NCBI GenBank assembly: GCA_050945795.1
Contig: JBMNTP010000005.1
Coordinates: 1-64,000, forward strand
Direction: 5' to 3'
Source of the DNA: JBMNTP01 sp050945795
GTDB taxonomy: Bacteria > Bacillota > Clostridia > Christensenellales > MGBC116941
Length of the DNA: 64,000 bases
Position numbers and translations under genes: made by a program. Shown piece by piece: positions 8,388-16,985 of this stretch; positions within the stretch are counted from its first letter, which is position 1, and every line of letters begins with the position of its first letter. The notes under the pieces are model-generated. The model ran no database searches, had not been told where the DNA came from, and was given only the letters and a program-made list of their open reading frames with translations.

Positions 8388-8736
8388 TTTAAGTAGTGTC
8401 CTTTCTTAACCATGCCTATATCTATTAAGCAATTATATCACACAAACCGTGTTTTGCCACTATGTATGGCTTTAGCAGCGAGGGTGCTGTACTGCCTTAT
8501 AATGCGTCTGCCCCTACTCCCTTGCCGCCTCCTCCCTGAAATTTCTTCCAGTCTGCCTTTACCTTCTCACAAGCAAGATTAGATTCGGTATTAGTATATC
8601 GATAATTATATATCGATATATACAAAAGGCATTACCGCATATGCTACATATTTGTTAAAATAATATCAAGAACAGCTTGCTGAACGGACAGCCGCGCCCA
8701 AACAGCGGCGCGCATATAAGGAAAAGGAGATTAACC
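8388..8736. other. Divergent intergenic region before rex
   Basis: No gene of its own. It holds the leader of the minus-strand ApgM-like gene, two TATCGATA palindromes 14 bases apart (8597-8604 and 8611-8618), and a Rex-like operator at 8652-8669. An in-frame upstream ATG for rex at 8677 lacks a ribosome site. Confidence 0.6.
8652..8669. promoter_or_regulatory. Rex operator candidate upstream of rex
   Basis: TTGTTAAAATAATATCAA matches the clostridial Rex palindrome (TTGTTAA, four bases, TTAACAA) at 7 of 7 in the left half and 5 of 7 in the right. It lies 67 bases before the rex start, fitting autoregulation and redox control of the hydrogenase operon. Confidence 0.55.
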
Positions 8737-9390
8737 ATGATAAAAGCATCCATTTCCAAGCAGACGTTGAAGCGTTTGCCAATGTATCTAAGCTATCTAA
8801 AATCGCTGCCGGGCGGAGGCCCTTCTAACATATCTGCGACTTCTATTGCGGAAGGCTTGAATCTAAACGATGTGCAGGTTAGGAAGGATTTAGCGGCGGT
8901 AAGCTCGGGCGGCCGGCCAAAGATAGGCTATGTAACCGAAGAGCTTATAGCCGACATAGAGTGCTTTCTCTATTTTGACGACACCGACAGCGCCATAATA
9001 GTCGGCGCCGGCAACCTTGGCCGAGCGCTGCTCAACTATGAAGGCTTCTCCGACTACGGATTGAATATACTTGCCGCCTTCGACATTGACGAATCGCTAT
9101 GCGGCGCTACGCCGCACGGCAAAAAGATACTCCCGCTTTCTAAAATGAGCGCTCTTTGCGAGCGGCTAAAAATAGGCATAGGCATAATAGCCGTACCGTC
9201 GGCGTCGGCGCAGGAGGTATGCGACATGCTAACTGATAAAGGTGTTAAGGCGATATGGAATTTCTCGCCTACATTTTTGCGGGTTCCGGAAGGCGTGCTT
9301 GTGCAGAACGAGAATATCGCGGCGTCGCTGGCTGTACTATCAAAGCACCTGGCGCACCGCATGAACGATACCGCTTCGGCCGTAAGGTGA
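8737..9390 (+). CDS. rex: Redox-sensing transcriptional repressor Rex (copy 1)
   Basis: Senses the NADH/NAD+ ratio and represses fermentation and hydrogen genes until NADH rises. N-terminal winged helix (residues 1-75) contains ISATSIAEGLNLNDVQVRKDLAAVS, the Rex recognition region; the Rossmann domain carries VGAGNLGRALLNY near residue 90 and ends with KAIWNFSPTFLRVPEGV and a C-terminal helix. The start at 8737 is chosen for AAAGGAGA 8 bases before it; the upstream ATG adds a basic stretch not seen in Rex. It heads the hydrogenase cluster, so it likely controls that cluster. A second copy lies at 42.6 kb. Confidence 0.95.
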   Translation: MIKASISKQTLKRLPMYLSYLKSLPGGGPSNISATSIAEGLNLNDVQVRKDLAAVSSGGRPKIGYVTEELIADIECFLYFDDTDSAIIVGAGNLGRALLNYEGFSDYGLNILAAFDIDESLCGATPHGKKILPLSKMSALCERLKIGIGIIAVPSASAQEVCDMLTDKGVKAIWNFSPTFLRVPEGVLVQNENIAASLAVLSKHLAHRMNDTASAVR

Positions 9391-9421
9391 ACGGCGCGCG
9401 GCACCCAGGAAGGAGATAGCT

Positions 9422-9661
9422 ATGGAACTTGTCATATGTGTCGGCAGCTCCTGTCATCTCAAAGGTTCGGCAAAAGTTGTGGAGCGGCTGCAAAGCCTTA
9501 TCGACAATAAAAATTTACAAGAGAAGGTTAATCTTCGCGGTTCTTTCTGCATGGGTAACTGCGTAGGAGGCGTAAGCGTGACGCTGGATGGACAGCTGTT
9601 TTCGCTTTCACCGGAAGATGCCACAACATTTTTTGATGCCGAGATAATGCCCCGGCTTTAA
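9422..9661 (+). CDS. Small thioredoxin-like [2Fe-2S] protein (copy 1)
   Basis: A 79-residue ferredoxin of the NuoE C-terminal (thioredoxin-like) type. Four Cys are arranged as CVGSSCHLKGS near residue 6 and FCMGNCVGGV near residue 43, the pattern that binds one [2Fe-2S] cluster. It has no NADH-binding part. GGAG precedes the ATG. Standing between rex and hydS, and with a clear paralogue at the far end of the operon, it may carry electrons to or from the sensory hydrogenase; this is inferred from position. Confidence 0.85.
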   Translation: MELVICVGSSCHLKGSAKVVERLQSLIDNKNLQEKVNLRGSFCMGNCVGGVSVTLDGQLFSLSPEDATTFFDAEIMPRL

Positions 9662-9713
9662 GCCTCTGTTACGCGCGATGATAGCGCGAGAGGCAACCGC
9701 AAAGGAGTTATGT

Positions 9714-11390
9714 ATGGATAAGTATTTAATGCTCAAAAAATCCAACTGCAAAAACTGTTATAAATGCATTCGCCATTGCCCTGTTAAATCCATAAGCTTT
9801 CATTCGGATCAGGCCAATATAGTGCAGGACGAATGCATACTTTGCGGCCATTGCTTTGTTGCGTGCCCGCAAAACGCTAAAGAAATACGAAACGATTTAA
9901 GCGTGGCGAAACAGCTTATAGCGTCCGGCGCTCCGGTTTATGCCAGCATAGCCCCTTCCTTCGTAGCAAACTACGATAACGCAAACATACTATCCATGGA
10001 AAAGGCGCTTAAGAAGCTGGGCTTTGCGGCTGTTGAGGAAACGGCGCTCGGAGCAACTATCGTTAAAAATAGATACGACGATATGGTGGATGAAGGCAAG
10101 CACAGCATTATAATTTCCTCCTGCTGCCATACCGTCAATCTACTTATACAAAAATATTATCCGGAAGCGCTGCCAAACCTCGCTCATGTTCTTTCGCCTA
10201 TGCAGGCGCACTGCCAGCGCATTAAAGACACCGACCCCTCGGCAAAAACCGTTTTTATAGGCCCGTGCATATCTAAAAAAGCCGAGGCCGACAGTTATCC
10301 CGATGCGGTGGACTGCGCGCTTACATTTGAAGAACTATCCCAATGGCTAAACGATGAGGAAATAGCCTTTGAACAAGTAGTAGATGCCGGCACAGAAGGA
10401 CTGGCGCGGCTGTTCCCTACCACCGGCGGCATACTTAAAAGCATGAGAGCCGACAATCCGAATTTTGACTATATAGCGATTGACGGCATTGAAAACTGTA
10501 TCAGCGGGCTTAAGGACATAATTTCCGGCCAGCTTAAAAACTGCTTTATTGAAATGTCTGCCTGCGTCGGCAGCTGCGTAGGCGGCCCGGCGATGGATGA
10601 AATACACCGAGCCCCCATAACCGATTATGTTTTAGTAAGCCGATACGCAAAGCCCAATGATTTTACGCTCGATATGCCCGAGGAGTCGGAGCTTTTTAAA
10701 GAGCTGCCGTTTTTAGGATTGCATCGCCAAATGCCGGGCAGCTCGGCGGTTGAAGAGGTTATGCGCCAGATGGGCAAAGCGCAGCCGGAAGATGAGCTTA
10801 ACTGCGGCAGCTGCGGTTATGATACCTGCCGGGATAAGGCGGTAGCGGTAATACTAGGCAAAGCCGATCTTACCATGTGCCTGCCCCACCTTAAAGAAAA
10901 GGCGGAGTCTTTCTCAGACACAATAATAAAAAATACGCCAAACGGCATTATCGTGTTGAACGAGCAGCTTGATGTGCAGCAGATTAACAGCGCGGCCTGT
11001 AGCATTATGAACATCCGCAACGCGCAAGACGTTATAGGCTCGCCCATAGTAAGGATACTTGACCCGCGCGTCTTCTTGAACGTTTTGCAAACGGGGAAGA
11101 TGTCGTTTGAAAAGAAAGTATACCTTGCCGAATATAAAAAGTATATCGAACAAACGGTGGTATACGACCGCAATTATCATATTCTTATATGCATTATGCG
11201 CGATATAACCGAAATGGAGAGGCAGCGACTAGGCAAAGAGGATTTAAGCCGCAAAGCCATTGAAATAACAAACGAGGTTATAGAAAAGCAGATGCGCACC
11301 GTCCAAGAAATTGCGTCTTTGCTCGGCGAAACAACGGCGGAAACAAAAGTAGCGCTTATAAACCTCAAGGAGTCTTTACGGAATGAATAA
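9714..11390 (+). CDS. hydS: Sensory [FeFe]-hydrogenase-like protein with PAS domain (HydS type)
   Basis: Domains in order: two [4Fe-4S] ferredoxin motifs (CKNCYKCIRHCP, residues about 12-25, and CILCGHCFVACP near 43), an H-cluster domain to about residue 350, a CGSCGYDTCRDKA [4Fe-4S] motif near 363, then a PAS domain (about 400-500) with a coiled tail. H-cluster loops are the sensor variants: SSCCHTVN instead of TSCCPxW, GPCISKK instead of MPCxxK, and MSACVGSCVGG. Known relatives are group C hydrogenases thought to sense H2 and signal through linked phosphatases or kinases. The start at 9714 follows AAAGGAG. The last 8 bases overlap the PP2C gene, supporting a joint function. Confidence 0.88.
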   Translation: MDKYLMLKKSNCKNCYKCIRHCPVKSISFHSDQANIVQDECILCGHCFVACPQNAKEIRNDLSVAKQLIASGAPVYASIAPSFVANYDNANILSMEKALKKLGFAAVEETALGATIVKNRYDDMVDEGKHSIIISSCCHTVNLLIQKYYPEALPNLAHVLSPMQAHCQRIKDTDPSAKTVFIGPCISKKAEADSYPDAVDCALTFEELSQWLNDEEIAFEQVVDAGTEGLARLFPTTGGILKSMRADNPNFDYIAIDGIENCISGLKDIISGQLKNCFIEMSACVGSCVGGPAMDEIHRAPITDYVLVSRYAKPNDFTLDMPEESELFKELPFLGLHRQMPGSSAVEEVMRQMGKAQPEDELNCGSCGYDTCRDKAVAVILGKADLTMCLPHLKEKAESFSDTIIKNTPNGIIVLNEQLDVQQINSAACSIMNIRNAQDVIGSPIVRILDPRVFLNVLQTGKMSFEKKVYLAEYKKYIEQTVVYDRNYHILICIMRDITEMERQRLGKEDLSRKAIEITNEVIEKQMRTVQEIASLLGETTAETKVALINLKESLRNE

Positions 11391-12555
11391 CCTTTGCACC
11401 GATATCGGTTATAACAGCTTAAATAAATTCGGTGAACAGCTTTGCGGCGACCATGTCGAAATCGCCGAGCACGACGGCGGCACGGTAATAGTGTTAGCAG
11501 ACGGACTTGGCAGCGGCGTTAAGGCAAATATACTCTCAACGCTTACCGCCAAAATCATATCAACCATGATGGCGAAATCTCTAAGCGTTGAGGAGTGCAT
11601 AGCTACAATAGCCGCCACCTTGCCGGTTTGCGAGGTAAGGCGCATAGCTTATTCCACCTTTACAATAATCCATATTATACGAAATACCGCCGCCGAGATA
11701 ATACAATACGATAATCCGCACGTGTTGCTTTTTAGAAACGGCAAAAACATTGAATACCCCAAGACAAAAGCGGAAATAGGCGGCAAGGTAATTTATAAAT
11801 CATATATACCCCTTGTCGAGAACGATGCCTTTGTAGCCGTAAGCGACGGAGCCATACACGCCGGAGTAGGGCGATCGCTCAATTTTGGCTGGCAGATAAA
11901 CGATATTGCCCATTTCATAGAAAAGATGTACGACCCCGCCTGCACCGCGAAAACCATGAGCACCATACTTCTTGAGCAGTGCAACAGGCTCTACGATGGT
12001 CAGCCCGGCGATGATACCACAGTGTGCGCCGTAAGAATACGCCGCCGCGACCCGCTAAATCTTGTTATAGGGCCGCCCGCTAATCCAGAGGACGACAGCA
12101 AAATGATGGCGCTGTTTTTCTCAAAGGAAGGCAAGCATATAGTCTGCGGCGGCACGACAGCATCAATAGCCTCAAAATATCTCGGCAAGCCGCTTGACGT
12201 CAATATGCCGCTTTATATAGATCCCGATATACCGCCCACCGCCAGCTTAGAAGGCGTAGACCTGGTGTCTGAAGGCGTTATAACGATAAACAAAGTGCTG
12301 CAATACGCTGAAGACTATTTAGCAGACAATAATCTATATACCGAATGGAGCTGCAAAAAAGACGGCGCATCTCTTATAGCGCGAATGCTTTTCGAGGAAG
12401 CGACGGATATAAACTTTTTTGTAGGCAGAGCGGTAAATCCAGCCCATCAAAACCCCGATCTTCCAATAGGCTTTAGCATAAAGATGCGGCTGGTTGAAGA
12501 GCTGTCCGACGCGCTCAAGCGCATGGGCAAACGAATAAAGGTCAGTTATTTTTAA
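11383..12555 (+). CDS. SpoIIE-type PP2C protein phosphatase with extra C-terminal domain
   Basis: N-terminal phosphatase domain (residues 1-225) with metal-binding Asp motifs: LADGLGSGVKA near 35, AVSDGAIHAG near 150 and GQPGDDTTV near 205, so it should dephosphorylate Ser/Thr proteins. Residues 226-390 form a second region I do not recognise, beginning after IRRRDPLNLV and containing VCGGTTASIASKYLGK and DGASLIARMLFEEATDINFFVGR. It overlaps hydS by 8 bases; such phosphatases are known next to HydS genes in other Clostridia. It is cytoplasmic, with no membrane segment. Its substrate is not evident from the window. Confidence 0.85.
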   Translation: MNNLCTDIGYNSLNKFGEQLCGDHVEIAEHDGGTVIVLADGLGSGVKANILSTLTAKIISTMMAKSLSVEECIATIAATLPVCEVRRIAYSTFTIIHIIRNTAAEIIQYDNPHVLLFRNGKNIEYPKTKAEIGGKVIYKSYIPLVENDAFVAVSDGAIHAGVGRSLNFGWQINDIAHFIEKMYDPACTAKTMSTILLEQCNRLYDGQPGDDTTVCAVRIRRRDPLNLVIGPPANPEDDSKMMALFFSKEGKHIVCGGTTASIASKYLGKPLDVNMPLYIDPDIPPTASLEGVDLVSEGVITINKVLQYAEDYLADNNLYTEWSCKKDGASLIARMLFEEATDINFFVGRAVNPAHQNPDLPIGFSIKMRLVEELSDALKRMGKRIKVSYF

Positions 12556-12581
12556 ATATAAAACGTTCAAAGGGAGGCATT

Positions 12582-13067
12582 ATGAATACTGCATTCAATT
12601 ACAAAGACATCGACCACATCGTGGAGCAGCAAGGATGCAAGCCCAGCTCCATAATAGCCATTCTCCAGGACATACAGGAGCTGCACCGCTACCTGCCCAA
12701 AGAGATATTCCCATACCTTAGCCGCCGCCTTAGCATAAGCGAGGCACAGATATACAGCGTGGCTACATTTTATGAAAACTTCTCCTTAGAACCTAAAGGC
12801 AAATACATAATCCGCGTATGCGACGGCACCGCCTGTCATGTACGAAAATCTATACCTATATTAGAAAGAATGAAAAAAGAGCTCGGGCTCACCGATAAAA
12901 AAGTTACAACCGATGATCTCCTGTTTACCGTTGAAACGGTATCCTGCCTTGGCGCATGCGGACTGGCGCCTGTAATAACGGTAAACGGCAAGGTATATCC
13001 CGCCGTTACTCCCGATTCGGCTGCCGCCTTGATAAAAGAGATCAAAGAGGAGGACGCAAATGCTTAA
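12582..13067 (+). CDS. hydC: NAD-linked [FeFe] hydrogenase subunit HydC (NuoE-like)
   Basis: Gamma subunit of the trimeric, probably electron-bifurcating hydrogenase, which couples NADH and reduced ferredoxin to H2. The 161-residue protein has the NuoE helical bundle followed by a thioredoxin-like [2Fe-2S] domain with CDGTACHV near residue 84 and CLGACGLAP near residue 125. VATFYENFSLEPKGK is the family's typical mid region. GGGAGG precedes the ATG. It overlaps hydB by 8 bases, so expression is coupled. Confidence 0.93.
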   Translation: MNTAFNYKDIDHIVEQQGCKPSSIIAILQDIQELHRYLPKEIFPYLSRRLSISEAQIYSVATFYENFSLEPKGKYIIRVCDGTACHVRKSIPILERMKKELGLTDKKVTTDDLLFTVETVSCLGACGLAPVITVNGKVYPAVTPDSAAALIKEIKEEDANA

Positions 13068-14937
13068 ATCAAGAACATACTTACAACAGCTGCGTGAAGG
13101 CTGCAAAACTGCGCTAGCTTCTGAAAAAACCCGTATACTCATATGCGCCGGCACCGGTTGCGTATCAAGCGGCGCGCTTGATATATACGATCGGCTGCAC
13201 GAACTTATAGACAAAGCGGGTCTTATATGCACATTGGAGCTGGCTGATGAACCACACGAAGATACCGTAGGACTTAAAAAGAGCGGCTGCCATGGCTTTT
13301 GCGAAATGGGTCCTCTTGTGCGTATAGAGCCGCAGGGCTATCTTTATACAAAAGTTAATCTTGATGACTGCGACGATATAATAAGCAAAACAATAGTTAA
13401 CGGCGAACTTATAGAACGGCTCGCCTATAAAAAAGACGGTAAAATATACAGTTGTCAAGACGATATACCCTTCTATAAAAAGCAGCAGCGTCTAGTGCTT
13501 GAACATTGCGGGCATATCGACGCTACATCAATCCGAGAATACCTCGCCACCGGCGGCTACGCAGCCTTTGAAAAGGCGCTGTTTGATATGAGCGGTGACG
13601 ATATTATAGACGAAATCACCAAAGCTAATCTGCGTGGCCGAGGCGGCGGCGGTTTTCCTGCCGGCCGCAAATGGGGACAGGTGCGCAGGCAGCCAGAGGG
13701 CAGTAAATACATTGTATGCAACGGCGACGAGGGCGACCCCGGCGCATTTATGGACAGAAGCATTATGGAGGGCGACCCGCACCGTATGCTCGAGGGCATG
13801 ATGATAGCCGGCCTGGCGTGCGGGGCCGAGGAAGGATATATATACGTTAGAGCCGAGTATCCTATGGCTGTAAGCCGATTGGAACTCGCCATAAATCAGG
13901 CGGAGGAGCTAGGGCTTTTGGGCGACAACATACTTGGCAGCGGATTCTCCTTCCGCTTCCATATAAACCGTGGCGCGGGAGCGTTTGTATGTGGAGAGGG
14001 CAGCGCGCTTACGGCGTCAATAGAGGGAAATCGCGGTATGCCCCGCGTAAAGCCGCCCCGCACGGTAGAGCAAGGCCTTTTTAACAAGCCCACCGTTTTA
14101 AACAACGTTGAAACATTTGCTAACGTACCTTTAATTATTAACCGCGGCGCCGACTGGTACCGCAATATTGGCCCCGAGAAAAGCCCCGGCACAAAAGCCT
14201 TCGCGTTAACCGGCAATATAGAGAATACCGGCCTTATAGAAGTGCCTATGGGTACTACGCTGCGCGAGGTTATATTCGATGTCGGCGGCGGAATGCGCGG
14301 TGGAGCTGAGTTTAAAGCGGTGCAGATAGGCGGGCCGTCGGGCGGCTGTCTTACAAAAGACCAGCTTGATTTGCCGCTAGATTTTGACTCTCTTAAAAAA
14401 GCAGGCTCTATGATAGGCTCCGGCGGCATGGTGGTAATGGATTCAAATACATGCATGGTTGAAGTCGCCCGCTTTTTCATGAACTTTACGCAGAATGAGT
14501 CGTGCGGCAAATGCGTGCCGTGCCGCGAAGGCACAAAGCGCATGCTCGAGATACTTAACCGCATAGTCGATGGCAAAGGCGAGAAGGGCGATATAGATCT
14601 GCTGCTTGAGCTTGCGGATACAATAACCGAAACCGCGCTCTGCGGCCTTGGAAAGACAGCGGCGCTGCCGGTTATAAGCACCATAAACAGCTTTCGTGAT
14701 GAATACGACGCGCATATAATCGACAAGCGCTGCCCCGCCGGCGGCTGCTCTAAGCTTAAGCGTATATACATAGTCCAAGAGCTTTGCAAAGGCTGCTCAA
14801 AATGCGCTAGGATCTGTCCGGTAACGGCTATTTCAGGCGTAATAAAAAAGCCGTATACAATCGATCAGTCCAAATGCATTAAATGCGAGGCTTGTATTCC
14901 CGCCTGCCCGTTTAAGGCGATAAAGGAGGCTTACTAA
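13060..14937 (+). CDS. hydB: NAD-linked [FeFe] hydrogenase subunit HydB (NuoF-like)
   Basis: Flavin and NAD(H)-binding beta subunit, 625 residues. Layout: thioredoxin-like [2Fe-2S] domain with Cys29, Cys34, Cys77 and Cys81; NuoF core with GRGGGGFPAGRKW near 195 (FMN/NADH glycine loop) and NGDEGDPGAFMDR; SLBB region; CGKCVPCREGTKRM near 485 for the [4Fe-4S] cluster; and two C-terminal ferredoxin motifs, CKGCSKCARICP and CIKCEACIPACP. This is the full architecture of bifurcating HydB. Its stop codon shares one base with the hydA start (TAATG). Confidence 0.95.
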   Translation: MLKSRTYLQQLREGCKTALASEKTRILICAGTGCVSSGALDIYDRLHELIDKAGLICTLELADEPHEDTVGLKKSGCHGFCEMGPLVRIEPQGYLYTKVNLDDCDDIISKTIVNGELIERLAYKKDGKIYSCQDDIPFYKKQQRLVLEHCGHIDATSIREYLATGGYAAFEKALFDMSGDDIIDEITKANLRGRGGGGFPAGRKWGQVRRQPEGSKYIVCNGDEGDPGAFMDRSIMEGDPHRMLEGMMIAGLACGAEEGYIYVRAEYPMAVSRLELAINQAEELGLLGDNILGSGFSFRFHINRGAGAFVCGEGSALTASIEGNRGMPRVKPPRTVEQGLFNKPTVLNNVETFANVPLIINRGADWYRNIGPEKSPGTKAFALTGNIENTGLIEVPMGTTLREVIFDVGGGMRGGAEFKAVQIGGPSGGCLTKDQLDLPLDFDSLKKAGSMIGSGGMVVMDSNTCMVEVARFFMNFTQNESCGKCVPCREGTKRMLEILNRIVDGKGEKGDIDLLLELADTITETALCGLGKTAALPVISTINSFRDEYDAHIIDKRCPAGGCSKLKRIYIVQELCKGCSKCARICPVTAISGVIKKPYTIDQSKCIKCEACIPACPFKAIKEAY

Positions 14938-16640
14938 TGGAACAGAAATCTTATATGACAATTGACAGTATACCCGTTGAGATAAACGGCGAACAGAATG
15001 TGCTCCAGTTGATAAGAAAAGCCGGCATAAAACTACCCACTTTTTGTTACCACTCGGAACTCTCTATATACGGCGCTTGCCGCATGTGCATGATAGAGAA
15101 CGAATGGGGCGGATTAGATGCTGCCTGCTCCACTCCGCCAAAGGCGGGCGCCTGCGTTAAAACAAACACCAACCGGCTGCGTAAGCACCGTAAAATGATA
15201 CTGGAATTGCTGCTCGCTAACCATTGCCGCGACTGCACCACCTGCAACAACAACGGCAAATGCAAGCTTCAGGATCTCGCTAAGCGCTTCCAGATAGACG
15301 GCGTTCGCTTTCCAAATACCGCCGAAAAGCCGGACATAGACGACTCCTCCGAATGCATAACACGCGACCGCAACAAATGCATACTCTGCGGCGACTGCGT
15401 GCGCATGTGCAAAGAGGTGCAAAACGTCGGCGCTATAGATTTTGCGCATCGCGGCAGCAGAATGACTATAAGCACCGCCTTTGATAAGCCGATAGCAACA
15501 TCAAATTGCGTAGGCTGCGGGCAATGCGCTGCGGTATGCCCGACGGGAGCCATTGTTGTAAAGGACAACTCTCAAAAGGTATGGCAAGAGCTTGACGACA
15601 GCGAAACAAAGGTTATAGCGCAGATAGCTCCGGCTGTCCGCGTGGCGATAGGGAAAGAGTTGGGCCTTGAGGAAGGCGAAAACGGCATGGGCCGCATAGT
15701 CGCGGCGCTGCGTCGCATGGGCTTCGATGAGATATTCGATACCGCCACAGGAGCCGACCTTACAGTGCTTGAAGAGGCGAATGAATTTATAAAGCGGCTT
15801 GAAAACAATGAGCCTTTGCCGCTGTTTACCTCCTGCTGTCCGGCATGGGTGCGTTATTGCGAGCTGCACCACCCCGAGCTTATTAAAAATGTTTCGACCT
15901 GCCGCTCCCCTATGCAGATGTTCGCTTCTGTTATAAAAGAGCAGTACAGCTCATCAAGCCGCCGTATAGTGCATGTAGCTATAATGCCGTGTACAGCTAA
16001 AAAGTTTGAGGCTCAGCGCGATGAATTCAGGCATGACGGCGTACCGCAGGTTGATTATGTAATAACAACGCAAGAACTAATACAGATGATACAGGAATCC
16101 GGCATAGTATTCTCGGAGCTGGAGCCGGAGGCCGTAGATATGCCTTTTGGCACCGCAACAGGAGCCGGAGTAATATTCGGCGTAAGCGGCGGCGTTACAG
16201 AAGCGGTGCTGCGCCGCATATCATCCGATAAGTCAATCACTTCGCTTTTGGCAGTGCGTTTCCAAAACGTGCGCGGTATGCAGGGCATAAAAGAAACATC
16301 GTTTATGTACGGCGATCGCAAAATAAAAGCCGCTATAGTAAGCGGTCTTAACAACGCCGATCAGCTTATAAAGCGCATAAAGCAAGGCGAGAAGTACGAT
16401 TTTATAGAGGTTATGGCCTGCCCCGGCGGATGCGTTAGCGGCGCGGGACAGCCGTTTGTCACATGGGATAACAGGGAAAAGCGCGGCGAAGGGCTTTATT
16501 CAGCCGACCGGCTTTGCAGCATAAAAAGGTCGGAGGAAAACCCACTTGTAATGCCGCTTTATAGTGGAGTACTAAAGGGCAGAGTGCATGAGATGCTGCA
16601 TGTATCGTATGCGCCGGAACAAGGAGAAAGCCATGAATAA
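14937..16640 (+). CDS. hydA: NAD-linked [FeFe] hydrogenase catalytic subunit HydA (group A3-like)
   Basis: Catalytic alpha subunit with the H-cluster. Domains in order: [2Fe-2S] domain (CYHSELSIYGACRMC, near 38), His-Cys3 [4Fe-4S] site (HCRDCTTCNNNGKC, near 96), two [4Fe-4S] ferredoxin motifs (CILCGDCVRMC, CVGCGQCAAVCP), then the H domain with TSCCPAW, MPCTAKKFE and MACPGGCVSGAGQP, all intact. The 567-residue length fits the trimeric enzyme. HydF, HydE and HydG maturation genes are not in the window. It is preceded by AAAGGAGG within hydB. Confidence 0.95.
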   Translation: MEQKSYMTIDSIPVEINGEQNVLQLIRKAGIKLPTFCYHSELSIYGACRMCMIENEWGGLDAACSTPPKAGACVKTNTNRLRKHRKMILELLLANHCRDCTTCNNNGKCKLQDLAKRFQIDGVRFPNTAEKPDIDDSSECITRDRNKCILCGDCVRMCKEVQNVGAIDFAHRGSRMTISTAFDKPIATSNCVGCGQCAAVCPTGAIVVKDNSQKVWQELDDSETKVIAQIAPAVRVAIGKELGLEEGENGMGRIVAALRRMGFDEIFDTATGADLTVLEEANEFIKRLENNEPLPLFTSCCPAWVRYCELHHPELIKNVSTCRSPMQMFASVIKEQYSSSSRRIVHVAIMPCTAKKFEAQRDEFRHDGVPQVDYVITTQELIQMIQESGIVFSELEPEAVDMPFGTATGAGVIFGVSGGVTEAVLRRISSDKSITSLLAVRFQNVRGMQGIKETSFMYGDRKIKAAIVSGLNNADQLIKRIKQGEKYDFIEVMACPGGCVSGAGQPFVTWDNREKRGEGLYSADRLCSIKRSEENPLVMPLYSGVLKGRVHEMLHVSYAPEQGESHE

Positions 16641-16881
16641 AATCGGCGTTTGCATAGGAAGCTCATGCCATTTAAAAGGCTCTTATAATGTGCTGCAAAC
16701 GTTTCAACAGCTTTTAGAGGAGCATAAGCTGCATGATTCGCTGGAAATAGCGGCTCAGTTTTGTATGAAAGAGTGCCAAAACGGCGTTGCGGTGTCGTTT
16801 ATGGATAAGACATACAGCGTATCTCCGGAAAACGCCGGGGCATTCTTTCGCTCAACGGTGCTGCCGGCTATAAAGAACTAA
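16633..16881 (+). CDS. Small thioredoxin-like [2Fe-2S] protein (copy 2)
   Basis: An 82-residue paralogue of the protein at 9422: both share CxGSSCHLKGS, a central helix, FCM..C and a late VSPE segment (SLSPE in the other). The four Cys should hold a [2Fe-2S] cluster. The start at 16633 is chosen for AAGGAG 7 bases upstream; this overlaps hydA by 8 bases. Having one copy before hydS and one after hydA frames the operon; the two sequences have diverged, so separate partners are plausible. Confidence 0.85.
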   Translation: MNKIGVCIGSSCHLKGSYNVLQTFQQLLEEHKLHDSLEIAAQFCMKECQNGVAVSFMDKTYSVSPENAGAFFRSTVLPAIKN

Positions 16882-16894
16882 CATAGACTTCCTT

Positions 16895-16975
16895 CGCCGC
16901 CCATGCTATCACTCACCGGTATGGGCGGCGGCGGTTGGCCGTTCCGTGCATCCTGCGGGACGGTCCTTTTTTTCT
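16895..16975 (+). terminator. Tandem hairpins ending the hydrogenase operon
   Basis: First a perfect 10-bp stem CGCCGCCCAT with its complement (16895-16904 and 16921-16930), then a second GC-rich hairpin at about 16937-16966 followed by seven T. It ends the plus-strand operon before the convergent ABC operon. Confidence 0.8.
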
Positions 16976-16985
16976 TTAATACTGA

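Noticed and set aside
13896..14789. A 297-codon open frame on the minus strand inside hydB
   Set aside because: It lies wholly antisense to a gene with a complete domain set, has low-complexity Ser/Pro/Arg content and no ribosome site.
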